Shown here: in pieces, positions 17,917-26,256 of the stretch
How the letters are laid out: every line of letters starts with the position of its first letter
How positions within the stretch are numbered: the stretch's first letter is position 1
Origin: an uncultured Pseudomonadales bacterium
Lineage (GTDB): Bacteria; Pseudomonadota; Gammaproteobacteria; Pseudomonadales; Pseudohongiellaceae
NCBI GenBank assembly: GCA_947259995.1
Contig: CAMYOK010000002.1
Location: 536,881-600,880 of the forward strand
Direction of reading: 5' to 3'
Length of the DNA: 64,000 nt
The notes under the pieces: generated by a model
What the model saw: the letters and a program-made list of their open reading frames with translations, nothing else
What the model was told of the DNA's origin: nothing
Database searches by the model: none
Program-made: the position numbers and the translations under genes

Positions 17917-19257
17917 ATGTCGACAATCAAGCAATACACCCCCAAGACGGCCGTAGCGGTCGTAGTGGCCAACATGGTGGGAACCGGAGTTTTTACTAGT
18001 ATTGGCTTTCAGATTGTCGATATCAAGTCGACCTTCGTATTGCTGATGCTTTGGTTAGTAGGTGGCATTGCCGCGCTGTGTGGAGCGCTAACTTACGCCG
18101 AACTCGCAAGCCGGCTACCGCGTTCTGGCGGCGAATATAACTTTCTCAGTAGGATATATCACCCCGCTGTCGGTTTCGTTTCTGGCTGGGTATCGTTGAC
18201 GGTGGGGTTTGCTGCCCCTACGGCTCTGGCGGCTATGACGTTTGCCGCCTATTTTGACTCAGCGCTTGGAGCGGCAATCCCTATCAACCGCACGATTGCG
18301 GCACTCGTTCTGGTTGTGACCATTACCTTTGTGCATGGCCGCAACCATGCTGCCAGCGGCGGCCTGCAGAACTGGTTCACCATTATCAAAGTGTTATTAA
18401 TCACACTGTTTGTAGTCGCTGTTAGCGGCTCGGTAACCGTGCCCCAATCAGTAGCCCTGCTCCCAAGCGAAGGCGATGGCGCCTTGCTGGCCTCCAGTGC
18501 TTTTGCCGTCTCCCTGATCTACGTGAACTATGCCTATACCGGCTGGAATGCTGCCACCTACATCACTGGAGAGATTGAGAATCCCGAACGCTCTGTCCCT
18601 TTGGTCTTAATTGGCGGCACGCTAATCGTCATTGTGTTGTATATGGCGCTCAATGCGAGCTTTCTCTATGCCGTTCCCCTTGCCGAGCTAGAAGGAAAAA
18701 TTGAAGTCGGCGTCATAGTCGCCGAACATACTTTCGGCCCAGTCGGCGCCATGGTGATGGGAGGGCTGCTTTCCTTATTACTGATCTCTACAGTCAGCGC
18801 TATGTTGATGGCAGGGCCGCGCGTCTTGCAGGTCATGGGGGAAGACTTCCGTCTATTCCGAGCCCTCGCAGTGAAGAATGCCGGCGGGGTCCCACGCACA
18901 GCAATTTACACACAAGGCGCGCTTGCAGCGCTGTTCATCGTCACCTCAACTTTCGACTCGGTTCTGGTATTCTCAGGTTTTATTCTTGGCCTAAGCTCAT
19001 TGGCAACCGTTCTAGGCGTGTTTGTTTTACGTTATAAACAAGGCAAGGTGGGTGACGGCAGTGCTGATAGCTATCGCACTTGGGCCTATCCCTTACCGCC
19101 TCTACTTTATAGCACCATTATGCTTTGGACCTTGTGGTTCATTTCAGTCAACCGGCCACAAGAAGCATCTGTCGCCGGCGCCGTTATCGTTGTCGGTGTA
19201 CTTTGTTATTGGCTAACTGAGAAACTATCATCGCAGAGTGAATCTACGAAAACCTAG
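17917..19257 (+). CDS. APC-family amino acid permease
   Basis: A 446-residue transporter with about 12 hydrophobic segments. The N-terminal helix 1 (VVVANMVGTGVFTSIGF) carries the unwound GTG motif that binds the amino group in APC transporters, and RLPRSGGEYNFL follows helix 2. Substrate not predictable, probably a neutral or aromatic amino acid or an exchanger. The frame is open from 17761, but the start is placed at MSTIKQYTPK (17917), which aligns with the family and removes a non-membrane leader. The O-methyltransferase gene follows 25 bases downstream. Confidence 0.88.
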   Translation: MSTIKQYTPKTAVAVVVANMVGTGVFTSIGFQIVDIKSTFVLLMLWLVGGIAALCGALTYAELASRLPRSGGEYNFLSRIYHPAVGFVSGWVSLTVGFAAPTALAAMTFAAYFDSALGAAIPINRTIAALVLVVTITFVHGRNHAASGGLQNWFTIIKVLLITLFVVAVSGSVTVPQSVALLPSEGDGALLASSAFAVSLIYVNYAYTGWNAATYITGEIENPERSVPLVLIGGTLIVIVLYMALNASFLYAVPLAELEGKIEVGVIVAEHTFGPVGAMVMGGLLSLLLISTVSAMLMAGPRVLQVMGEDFRLFRALAVKNAGGVPRTAIYTQGALAALFIVTSTFDSVLVFSGFILGLSSLATVLGVFVLRYKQGKVGDGSADSYRTWAYPLPPLLYSTIMLWTLWFISVNRPQEASVAGAVIVVGVLCYWLTEKLSSQSESTKT

Positions 19258-19282
19258 TAAGCCATTTAAGAAGGAGTTTGAC

Positions 19283-19942
19283 ATGTCGCGCTGGATCGAA
19301 GTCGATGAAAATATCCATCAATACATTAGTGAACACCTACCAGCGGAGCCAGAAGTGCTACAAGCACTCCATGAGCGCACCGCCAATATGGAAGGTGCAG
19401 GTATGCAAATCTCGCACGAACAGGCACAGTTTATGCGCGTATTGTTGCAATCACTGAAAGCGAAAAACACAATCGAAATTGGCGTATATACTGGCTATAG
19501 CACGCTAATCACAGCCCAGTGCCTGCCCGAAGATGGTCGAGTCATCGCCTGTGACATTAGTGACGAGTGGACATCCATAGCCAAACCCTTTTGGCAAAAG
19601 GCAGGCCAGGACTCTAAGATTGATTTACGCCTTGCACCCGCCGCGCAAACCATGAAGTCACTTATCGCAGAGGGTCGCAATGGCAGTTTTGATTTTGTCT
19701 TTATTGACGCAGATAAAACCGGCTATGACGAGTATTATGAACTGGCCCTAGAACTTTTACGCCCAGGTGGCTTGATCGCCTTAGACAATTGCCTTTGGGG
19801 TGGCAAAGTGGCCGATACGAATAATCGCGAAGAGGACACCCTTGCACTAAAAACGCTTAACAAAAAGATCGCTAGCGACTCACGCGTTATTGCCTATTTA
19901 GCCCCCGTTGGCGATGGCCTCTACCTCGCTAGTAAATGCTAA
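19283..19942 (+). CDS. Class I SAM-dependent O-methyltransferase (caffeoyl-CoA type)
   Basis: A 219-residue methyltransferase of the cation-dependent catechol/caffeoyl-CoA O-methyltransferase family. The SAM motif is EIGVYTGYSTL, the acidic ribose-binding residue sits in IACDISDEW, and the metal-binding Asp/Asn set is in FIDADKTGYDEYYE and LDNCLWGG. The start at 19283 has a perfect AAGGAG six bases upstream. The physiological substrate is not known. Confidence 0.9.
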   Translation: MSRWIEVDENIHQYISEHLPAEPEVLQALHERTANMEGAGMQISHEQAQFMRVLLQSLKAKNTIEIGVYTGYSTLITAQCLPEDGRVIACDISDEWTSIAKPFWQKAGQDSKIDLRLAPAAQTMKSLIAEGRNGSFDFVFIDADKTGYDEYYELALELLRPGGLIALDNCLWGGKVADTNNREEDTLALKTLNKKIASDSRVIAYLAPVGDGLYLASKC

Positions 19943-19958
19943 GTCGCGCAGCATCAAC

Positions 19959-21272
19959 CTACCAAGTGTATTCGATGCTGCCTAACACACGATGCTTGTT
20001 ATAGTCATATATGGAGAAATTATCTCGCTGCTCCGTGAATTGATATAAAGCTTTAAGGCGCCAATGGGATGAAAGGCGATAGCTTATATCGGCATTTAGT
20101 TTTACTTGCGAGTTCTCGCGCTGCTGTTCTTTAATGCTCCCATCGACATCCCGCAAACGGTTCTTGTCACCGTACTGACTGTCAATATATTCGGCAGCAA
20201 TCCCTGTGCTTAGCGCCTGACTCGCCTGCCAACGCATCTCCATACGCAGTGCTTGGCGTTGTGGAGAGTAACTAGCAAATGCCCCTCCGCGCTGCTGGTC
20301 TTGTCGCTCGTTTTGCTCGACTCGATAGCGGCTACGAATAGTCACTTCAGCAAACTTCTTTTCCCATTTTAGCTCTATCGCTTGTTGATCTCCGTCAATC
20401 TGTTGAAAGCGCTCGGCGGCATTAAACTGCGCGGCACTGACATTTAGGCTCATAAGCCCAAAGGCATAATCCCGAGAAACACCTAAGGATACTTGCAGCT
20501 GATCGGCGACATCTTCTGCAGCAAGTGAGGTGTGAGTTGCACGCACCCCTCCCTCTACCTGAAAGCGGCCTACAGGCTTACTATAGACACTGCCGAAGCC
20601 GACAACACTGCTATCCAAATTGTCGAAAGTGTTAAACGCCCGATCAAACCCCAGAGCATAGAAACGCAAACCATTGCGCTGCGATCCGCTCGCCTGCCAT
20701 TGCCCATATAGCAACACCTCATGAAAGCTATCCTTAGCGCTTTTGCGGCTCTCCAGTAACTCATCAGCAAGACTAGTCGCATTAGAATCTTCGCCGCCAC
20801 TTAGGGAGACCACAGCTGTAAAGCGTTTGCTTGGCGCATTAGTGGTTCTTGTGGCTTGCTGCGATTGCAAACGCTGTAGTTTCTCTTGCGCCAAAGTGCG
20901 AACCTTTTCGTTCTCTTGTTGCTGCGCCGATAAGCGAAAATACTCTATCGCCGCCTCTGTGTTCGCTGTAGCTTGCGCCACTAAAGCTAAGTTGTAGCGA
21001 ACCAGCACCTGCCATTGAGATTTTCCTACTAAAGCCTCAAAACGCTCCCTTGCCTCGTCATATCGCCCAAGCCGATACAGGCTCACAGCAATATTATATT
21101 GCAATGATTCAGCGGTACTGCCAGCCCGTTCCGCTTCTTCAAAAGCCGCAAGTGCGGCCTGATAATCCCCGGATCTAAAAGCCTCAATACCAGCACTGTT
21201 TTGCTGTCCGTTTGCATTTATTGCCGCGCACAGTATCGCGACGCTCATTGCGGTTTTAAACTTCGATTTCAT
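19959..21272 (-). CDS. Secreted TPR plus outer-membrane beta-barrel protein
   Basis: A 437-residue exported protein. A signal peptide (about 1-22, ending NANGQ) is followed by about three TPR units (residues 25-145: FRSGDYQAALAAFEEAERAG, YNIAVSLYRLGRYDEARERF and YNLALVAQATANTEAAIEYF). From about 155 to the end runs of alternating polar and aromatic or aliphatic residues read as a barrel, and the last residue is an aromatic (SIEYTW), as in outer membrane proteins. TPR-plus-barrel is the plan of Slam-type surface protein translocators, so it may export the products of the genes upstream in the operon. That role is inference; a porin or anchor is possible. Confidence 0.75.
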   Translation of the reverse strand: MKSKFKTAMSVAILCAAINANGQQNSAGIEAFRSGDYQAALAAFEEAERAGSTAESLQYNIAVSLYRLGRYDEARERFEALVGKSQWQVLVRYNLALVAQATANTEAAIEYFRLSAQQQENEKVRTLAQEKLQRLQSQQATRTTNAPSKRFTAVVSLSGGEDSNATSLADELLESRKSAKDSFHEVLLYGQWQASGSQRNGLRFYALGFDRAFNTFDNLDSSVVGFGSVYSKPVGRFQVEGGVRATHTSLAAEDVADQLQVSLGVSRDYAFGLMSLNVSAAQFNAAERFQQIDGDQQAIELKWEKKFAEVTIRSRYRVEQNERQDQQRGGAFASYSPQRQALRMEMRWQASQALSTGIAAEYIDSQYGDKNRLRDVDGSIKEQQRENSQVKLNADISYRLSSHWRLKALYQFTEQRDNFSIYDYNKHRVLGSIEYTW

Positions 21273-21307
21273 GCTGAATCCTCCCTTGCAGTGTGCGATG
21301 CCTAAAA

Positions 21308-22003
21308 TTAAGGGACTGGTAGGTCCGAAATATCATCGGCAATGTCATCCAGCGCATCTTGCACTGGCACATCATTCAAGGGTGGGTCTAGCAAATCATC
21401 CGGTGGGCTTAGCTCTATTTCGTTAAGCAAGTCATCAGCGATCACGCTATCTGTTTGATCGATCTCTGGTGCCAAGTTATCCACTATCGCGTCAATCTCT
21501 ATAACCGAATCGGTAAGGCTGTTAACAGTTCCAATGCCATCATCTTGGGTTGATAGTGAATCAACGATATCTAGGGTGTCTTGCAAAGAGTCTTGCAATG
21601 GTAAGTCTGGATTAAGTACATCGACAATCTCGCCTGGAATCTCGACAACCGGGTCTAGAGCATCATCCACTGCAGTTGTACCGTCTATACTGACTGCCTC
21701 GACAATTCTATCTGTCAAGATCAAGCTAGTATCATCAGCTAACGTAGTGGCGGCATCAATTTCAATTTGGATGTCGCTGTCTTGTATTGTTTGCGGAGGC
21801 ACCACAGCGCTATTGAGAGAGTCGAAATCGGGCAAAGGTAAACGATTTATAAAACCTACAGGCGTTTCATTCTCTTCCATCACTCTGATGGTAATGTCGA
21901 GTTCGTTCTCTACTACAGCCTGGGCAAACACATCTGTACACATGGCGCTAAGACTAATAGTCGATATCGCCAGAGTTAAATTCAATCTTTTAGCTGGTTT
22001 CAT
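21308..22003 (-). CDS. Highly acidic secreted protein of unknown function
   Basis: A 231-residue protein with a signal peptide (residues 1-27, ending TDVFA). By my count the roughly 203-residue mature part has 38 Asp and 13 Glu against 3 Arg and no Lys, His, Cys, Trp or Tyr. Asp recurs with hydrophobic spacing (for example LQDSLQDTLDIVDSL and DALDDIADDISDLP), as if in a repetitive extended or calcium-binding fold. The start at 22003 has AGGAGA five bases upstream. It sits between the Ala/Ser-rich and TPR-barrel genes in the ECF sigma operon. No homologue is recognised. Confidence 0.75.
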   Translation of the reverse strand: MKPAKRLNLTLAISTISLSAMCTDVFAQAVVENELDITIRVMEENETPVGFINRLPLPDFDSLNSAVVPPQTIQDSDIQIEIDAATTLADDTSLILTDRIVEAVSIDGTTAVDDALDPVVEIPGEIVDVLNPDLPLQDSLQDTLDIVDSLSTQDDGIGTVNSLTDSVIEIDAIVDNLAPEIDQTDSVIADDLLNEIELSPPDDLLDPPLNDVPVQDALDDIADDISDLPVP

Positions 22004-22070
22004 AATGATCTCCTGATCGGCACCCTGTTTCCCTGCACTCAATCCAATACAACGCTTCAGGTAGCAACAT

Positions 22071-22102
22071 CCCAGAGCGAAGCCGCTAGGCTCCGCTCTG
22101 GG
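22071..22102 (-). other. Strong intergenic stem-loop in the sigma operon
   Basis: CCCAGAGCG (22071-22079) pairs perfectly with CGCTCTGGG (22094-22102); after one mismatch AGCC/GGCT extends the stem around a GCTA loop. There is no T run on the minus strand, so it is not a classical terminator. It lies just after the stop of the Ala/Ser-rich gene and could stabilise or process the mRNA, giving unequal expression of the genes on either side. Confidence 0.6.
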
Positions 22103-22109
22103 TATACAA

Positions 22110-22868
22110 TTACCAATTACTAGTTAGGTTACCGGTAAGCTCTGTGACGCTTTCAACACTCGCCTCAAGTGCTCCGCTTTGCTGAGCCATTTCAGAGGCC
22201 TCTTCAGAGGCTTCACTAGAAACCTCACTAGCAAGCTCTGCGGCCAGTTGCGCACCGACATCAACCTCAATTGCGTTGCTGGCACTTTCAGCAGCCTCTG
22301 TTGCACTGTGCACGTTAGTATCAACGAAGGCATCGACATTGGCCGCTACATCGCCACCAAAACTAACCGCTTGTTCACCGCTGCTAGTCATCGCCTCTTC
22401 GGCATCTCTCTGCGACGATTGGCTTTGCATGCTCGCATCTACTACTGTTGCCACAGCAGCGTTGGCATCAACACTAGTTTCCTCATCAGCATCAGACACC
22501 GCAACCGCATTGACTATGGTGTTTGTTGTTGACTCGACGCTCAACTCCTGGCGATTCTCGGCAAGCATTTCTTCACTCGCTTGCCCTGTCTGCTTGGCAT
22601 TCGAACTGCTATCAGCGGAAATTTGTGCAGCTAGCTCGGCACTCGAAGCAACCATCGCCTCACTTGAGCCTGCAAGAGCATCTACGATTTCGCCCCGATT
22701 GACACTGACTGACGCGTCAGCATTGGCTGATGCTTCGACCAATGCATTAATTTGCGAAGCCGACTGTGCTGACGCCCCTGCACCGTAAATACACCCAGCA
22801 GCGAAAAGCATCGACAAGGCAGTATTAGTGAATAGACCAGTGTTTTTTCCTGTTTTGAAGTTATGCAT
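22110..22868 (-). CDS. Ala/Ser/Glu-rich secreted protein of unknown function
   Basis: A 252-residue protein with a signal peptide (about 1-34, ending GAGASAQ). The mature part is of low complexity: dominated by Ala, Ser, Glu, Asp and Val, with four basic Lys/Arg residues, one His, two Phe, one Trp (last residue) and no Tyr or Cys. It reads as a long amphipathic helical or disordered polypeptide (ASEVSSEASEEASEMAQQ). The start at 22868 has AGAGGA seven bases upstream. It is the third gene of the sigma operon and probably an abundant extracellular or periplasmic product. Not recognised. Confidence 0.7.
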   Translation of the reverse strand: MHNFKTGKNTGLFTNTALSMLFAAGCIYGAGASAQSASQINALVEASANADASVSVNRGEIVDALAGSSEAMVASSAELAAQISADSSSNAKQTGQASEEMLAENRQELSVESTTNTIVNAVAVSDADEETSVDANAAVATVVDASMQSQSSQRDAEEAMTSSGEQAVSFGGDVAANVDAFVDTNVHSATEAAESASNAIEVDVGAQLAAELASEVSSEASEEASEMAQQSGALEASVESVTELTGNLTSNW

Positions 22869-22907
22869 GTTTAAATCCTCTTTAAGTAATTGCTCCATTT
22901 TTGCACC

Positions 22908-23567
22908 TTAGATAATAAAAGCGACTTGCTCCGTTCTAGGTACAGCTTCCACACTCAACAGCATTTGCTTACGCGCGCCGCCAGACTCTACTTCAACGAC
23001 AATGCTGCCATTCTCACTTCCACTTAATTGCACCGGCAAAGACAATTGATTGTTGCCTGCGGCTATCGAAGTTTCCCAGCGAATTGTGCTGCGTTCTGGA
23101 TATCCTTCCAAACTTACATGCTCATCCATTTGCAAAGTGATAAAGGCATTTTCAATTGCTTGCCCACTCACCATCAACAAATCCACTAGGCGCACTTCTT
23201 GTGGTGCTACTGCAACAACTGCCACACTTCCTTGTGTCGCGGTGTCTTGTTCAGGAAGCGTGAACACTAAGCCAACTGCTAGTAGAACGCTTGCTGCTGT
23301 TGCCAGCATCCAGTTCTTCGCTGTAGTCGGCTTTGTGTTCTGGTCATCCTTGACCTGCCATGCCTGCTGTAGCGCCCTATCTGCGAATCCTTCGCTTGGC
23401 CCTACTATCGGGAGTTGTCCTAGCAGGGTTTTAAACTGCAAGTCTTCAACATACTCTCGGCAGTGCGCACACTCATCAATATGCTGACGAAGTGAAATAG
23501 AGGCCTTGTCCTTAAGCGCCTTAACACCTAGTTCATTCATCTGCTGTTTGGCTTGCGTGCATTGCAT
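22908..23567 (-). CDS. Transmembrane zinc-finger anti-sigma factor
   Basis: A 219-residue anti-sigma factor for the ECF sigma gene just upstream. The cytosolic N-terminus has the zinc anti-sigma signature, HIDECAHC (His-x3-Cys-x2-Cys), with a Cys at residue 3. A single transmembrane segment follows (WMLATAASVLLAVGLVFTL), then about 115 periplasmic residues rich in beta strands. Release of the sigma factor by an envelope signal is expected. The start at 23567 has AAAGGAGA six bases upstream. Confidence 0.87.
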   Translation of the reverse strand: MQCTQAKQQMNELGVKALKDKASISLRQHIDECAHCREYVEDLQFKTLLGQLPIVGPSEGFADRALQQAWQVKDDQNTKPTTAKNWMLATAASVLLAVGLVFTLPEQDTATQGSVAVVAVAPQEVRLVDLLMVSGQAIENAFITLQMDEHVSLEGYPERSTIRWETSIAAGNNQLSLPVQLSGSENGSIVVEVESGGARKQMLLSVEAVPRTEQVAFII

Positions 23568-23604
23568 GCTTACTCTCCTTTGCTCACTAACACGGAGCAA
23601 CTAC

Positions 23605-24162
23605 TCAAAAGGTTCCATCAATAATGATATTTTTTAATTTAATTCTCGCCCGATGTAAGCGCGACTTAACAGTTCCGATACTTTCTCCAATAATTTCAGA
23701 CACTTCGCTTGTTGAATAGCCCTCGCCATCGTGCAAAAGCACAATGTCGCGATGTTTCTCATCAAGTGTATTTAGGGCGGCACTTAGCGCTTGGCTATCA
23801 ATCATTTGCGCAATTTCATCCCGAAAGTCCGGATGCGTATCGCTAAAGGATTCCTCTGCGTCCTGATTGAGCATGGAGGCTTCTGAGCGAATAGGGGAGC
23901 TTTTCTGACTTCTATGCAGGTCTACAAAACGTCGGTACACGCATTTGATCAGCCAAGGACGGAGCTGCTCTAGCGTTTCCATTTCCTCCACTCGGTCGAT
24001 CAGTTTGATCAACACATCCTGCACGATGTCTTCGGCATCTGCCTCTGTACCAACCCAGCGATAAGCCATGCGATACATCAGGTCGATATGCGGACGTAGC
24101 AACGCATTAAAACGTTGCTGTTGCGATTGTTTGCTGCGGAAAATACTAACAAGCTTACCCAG
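23605..24162 (-). CDS. ECF-type RNA polymerase sigma factor
   Basis: Sigma-70 family regulator with region 2 (YRWVGTEADAEDIVQDVLIKL, ending with the RPWLIKCVYRRFVDLHR segment) and region 4 (YSTSEVSEIIGESIGTVKSRLHRAR). No ATG is available for the full domain. The best start is CTG at 24162, six bases after TAGGAG, which adds GKLVSIFRSKQSQQQRFNA before LLRPHIDLMYRM and restores the first helix of region 2. An in-frame TTG at 24102 would cut that helix. The anti-sigma gene follows 37 bases downstream and three exported proteins after that. Confidence 0.88.
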   Translation of the reverse strand: MGKLVSIFRSKQSQQQRFNALLRPHIDLMYRMAYRWVGTEADAEDIVQDVLIKLIDRVEEMETLEQLRPWLIKCVYRRFVDLHRSQKSSPIRSEASMLNQDAEESFSDTHPDFRDEIAQMIDSQALSAALNTLDEKHRDIVLLHDGEGYSTSEVSEIIGESIGTVKSRLHRARIKLKNIIIDGTF

Positions 24163-24242
24163 GGCTAACTCCTACTGAATTTATGACTGTTGTGCAAATA
24201 GGCAAAATTGTCTGACTTAGAGACTTCGACAACTTTAGAGAT

Positions 24243-24665
24243 TTATTCAGAAAATTTTGAACGACTGGCTTTAAGAAGCTTGAGTATATCTTTCTTGGTA
24301 ACAATTCCTTCGACCTGATTCTCACTATTGACAATTGGTATACAAGATATGTTCTGACTCAGAAAGAGATCAACCGCATCGAACATATTATTGGTTTTGC
24401 GTAGCGTCAAAGGCTTGCGTGTCATAAAGGTGTGCACGAGGCGATTCATCGCTTGCACATCTTTATGCGTCTCCAATGGCGTCCCGAAGGTTGGACTGAT
24501 CACGCGATACACATCGCGATCAGAGATAATCCCAATCAATTTATTATGTTCAACTACAAGAACGTGATTGAACCTTGCGCTGTCAAAGATCCCTTTCACC
24601 ACCTTCAAGTTATCGTCAAGCTCCACAGTAACGACGGGAAAACTCATAATTTTATCGAGAGTCAT
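24243..24665 (-). CDS. CBS-domain pair protein
   Basis: A 140-residue protein made of two CBS domains, which bind adenine nucleotides or related ligands and act as energy sensors. The halves are MSFPVVTVELDDNLKVVKGI through LIGIISDRDVYRV, and MTRKPLTLRKTNNMFDAV through VEGIVTKKDILKL. There is no attached effector domain, so the partner is unknown. The start at 24665 has TGGAG five bases upstream; the reading frame extends to 24710 but lacks a site. Confidence 0.88.
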   Translation of the reverse strand: MTLDKIMSFPVVTVELDDNLKVVKGIFDSARFNHVLVVEHNKLIGIISDRDVYRVISPTFGTPLETHKDVQAMNRLVHTFMTRKPLTLRKTNNMFDAVDLFLSQNISCIPIVNSENQVEGIVTKKDILKLLKASRSKFSE

Positions 24666-24811
24666 ACTAGCTCCATTTGCGCAAACATTAGTCCAATTAC
24701 GCGCCCCCATGAATATTGCCTATCGCCGCAACAAAATCCAGTCAAAACGGTCTGTTATGCTAAGCTCGGCTGAAATTATCACTATGACTTAGCATTTCAG
24801 GGAATAGACTC

Positions 24812-25396
24812 ATGGATAGCATTAGACTTCAATTTACTAGGATTGCCGCCGCACTAGGGGTGATCTTGCTCAGCATTAGCACCCTGCAAGCACAAGCGCA
24901 GGAGTTTATTTGGGCTCCCAACATCAGTGTCGGCGAGGAACTCCCGCCCTTTAGTGCACAGGACCAAGATGGCATACGCCATGAATTTGCCGATCTTGTC
25001 GGTGACAAAGGGCTTATCGTGGTCATGAGCCGCTCCTTTGCTTGGTGCCCGTACTGTATTCGCCAATTGCAGCAATTGGTCGATGCAAAAGCACAATTTG
25101 AGGCGCTCGGCTTCAACGTGACAACGATGACCTATGACCCAGTCGCCACACTCAAAGAAGCCGAAGAGGAATATGAGATTACCTTCCCTATGTTGTATGA
25201 CGAGAACAGTGCCTTTATTAATGCGCTTGGCATTCTCAATACACAGTATGAGCCAGGGCACCGCGCTTACGGCATCCCCTACCCTGGAATATTTGTAGTC
25301 GATGCACAAGGCATTATCAGAGCGAAACTAGCCGAAGAAGACTATCGTGAACGCCCTGACTTCAGTCTCGTCTTAGAAGAAGCCGAGAAAATCTAA
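24812..25396 (+). CDS. Exported thioredoxin-fold/peroxiredoxin-like protein
   Basis: A 194-residue AhpC/TSA-like redoxin with an N-terminal signal peptide (about 1-29, ending LQAQAQ). The redox motif is Cys79-Pro-Tyr-Cys82 (AWCPYCIRQLQQ), and the MLYDENSAFINALGI and GIPYPGIFVVDAQGII stretches match this family. It should act as a periplasmic thiol oxidoreductase or peroxidase. AGGGA nine bases upstream supports the start. It is convergent with the DUF547 gene. Confidence 0.85.
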   Translation: MDSIRLQFTRIAAALGVILLSISTLQAQAQEFIWAPNISVGEELPPFSAQDQDGIRHEFADLVGDKGLIVVMSRSFAWCPYCIRQLQQLVDAKAQFEALGFNVTTMTYDPVATLKEAEEEYEITFPMLYDENSAFINALGILNTQYEPGHRAYGIPYPGIFVVDAQGIIRAKLAEEDYRERPDFSLVLEEAEKI

Positions 25397-25417
25397 TGCG
25401 GCACAAGCTAAATGCAG

Positions 25418-26191
25418 CTACTGTTCATTTAGATCCCAGTTATAAGGCAGGTTGGCGCGCAAATTAATGCGCGCTGGCAGGTCACGGTAACGGCGCACAA
25501 AGGCCTCTACGCCACCCGTTGCTTCAAAATCCTCTTCAAACCAATCGAAAATTTGTGAAACTCGAACTCGTTGACCGTCTAACAGCAAGCCTTTACTGTC
25601 GTTGAATAAAAACGACTGTGTCTGGCTCTCAAGTTGTTGCTCGATCTTCTCGGCACTGTAAGCCTCTGGGCGCAAGTTTGGGCAACTCAAAGAAGCACAA
25701 ACAATTGCAAAATGAATTCTTGGCTCCCCTAGCTTGCGTAGCACTTCATGCTCAATATCATCGAGCGAGTATGCCTTTCCTTCTATGGTTCCCGCCGGCC
25801 GGCCCCAAACTGGGGAGAAGAACGAGCCGATATCACGAATACTGTCTACAGGATAATGCTCGATGACCATTTTAATTGCATAGACATTGTAGGCATTGAT
25901 GTAGAATGAAAGCTGCTCCGCACGACTACTTAAGCTTTCTACTGGAAAATTTTCAATTTGAGTAATTATTTGCGGATAACGAGGGTCTTGAGAAAAGCCT
26001 CTATAATCGACGGCATTCAGCATTACCCCCTGTCGTTCGACTGGTGCGACATATTGCGCCAGAACGTCGTCTAGTAACTGCCAATTTTGTGCCTGTGTGC
26101 TTACTGGCACAAACAACAGGCTCGCCATGAGCAAGATGTAGCTAAGCGCACTAGCACCTAGGGTATCGCTGAATATTGGAGAAATAGGCAT
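25418..26191 (-). CDS. Secreted DUF547 protein
   Basis: A 257-residue exported protein of the DUF547 family, whose function is unknown. After a signal peptide (about 1-34, ending VSTQAQ) come the family marks: FYINAYNVYAIKMVIEHYP, WGRPAGTIEGKAYSLDDIEHEVLR and HFAIVCASLSCPNLRPEAY, with two Cys in the last. The start at 26191 has AGGAG five bases upstream. It is divergent from the second ECF sigma gene, with a 65-base shared upstream region. Confidence 0.87.
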   Translation of the reverse strand: MPISPIFSDTLGASALSYILLMASLLFVPVSTQAQNWQLLDDVLAQYVAPVERQGVMLNAVDYRGFSQDPRYPQIITQIENFPVESLSSRAEQLSFYINAYNVYAIKMVIEHYPVDSIRDIGSFFSPVWGRPAGTIEGKAYSLDDIEHEVLRKLGEPRIHFAIVCASLSCPNLRPEAYSAEKIEQQLESQTQSFLFNDSKGLLLDGQRVRVSQIFDWFEEDFEATGGVEAFVRRYRDLPARINLRANLPYNWDLNEQ

Positions 26192-26256
26192 ATTGACTCC
26201 TGTAGGCTTAAACGCCTTTATTGAATACACCCGTATAAGACAGACGGTTCACTCCT

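Noticed and set aside
22276..22788. A 170-residue plus-strand open frame opposite the Ala/Ser-rich gene
   Set aside because: It arises from the repetitive Ala/Ser codons of the minus-strand gene, shows only low-complexity Ala/Ser/Leu sequence, and has no ribosome binding site.
26192..26256. Possible ECF-type promoter (GAAC-like) between DUF547 and the second sigma gene
   Set aside because: A GAACC motif is present on the minus strand but no matching -10 at the usual spacing was found.
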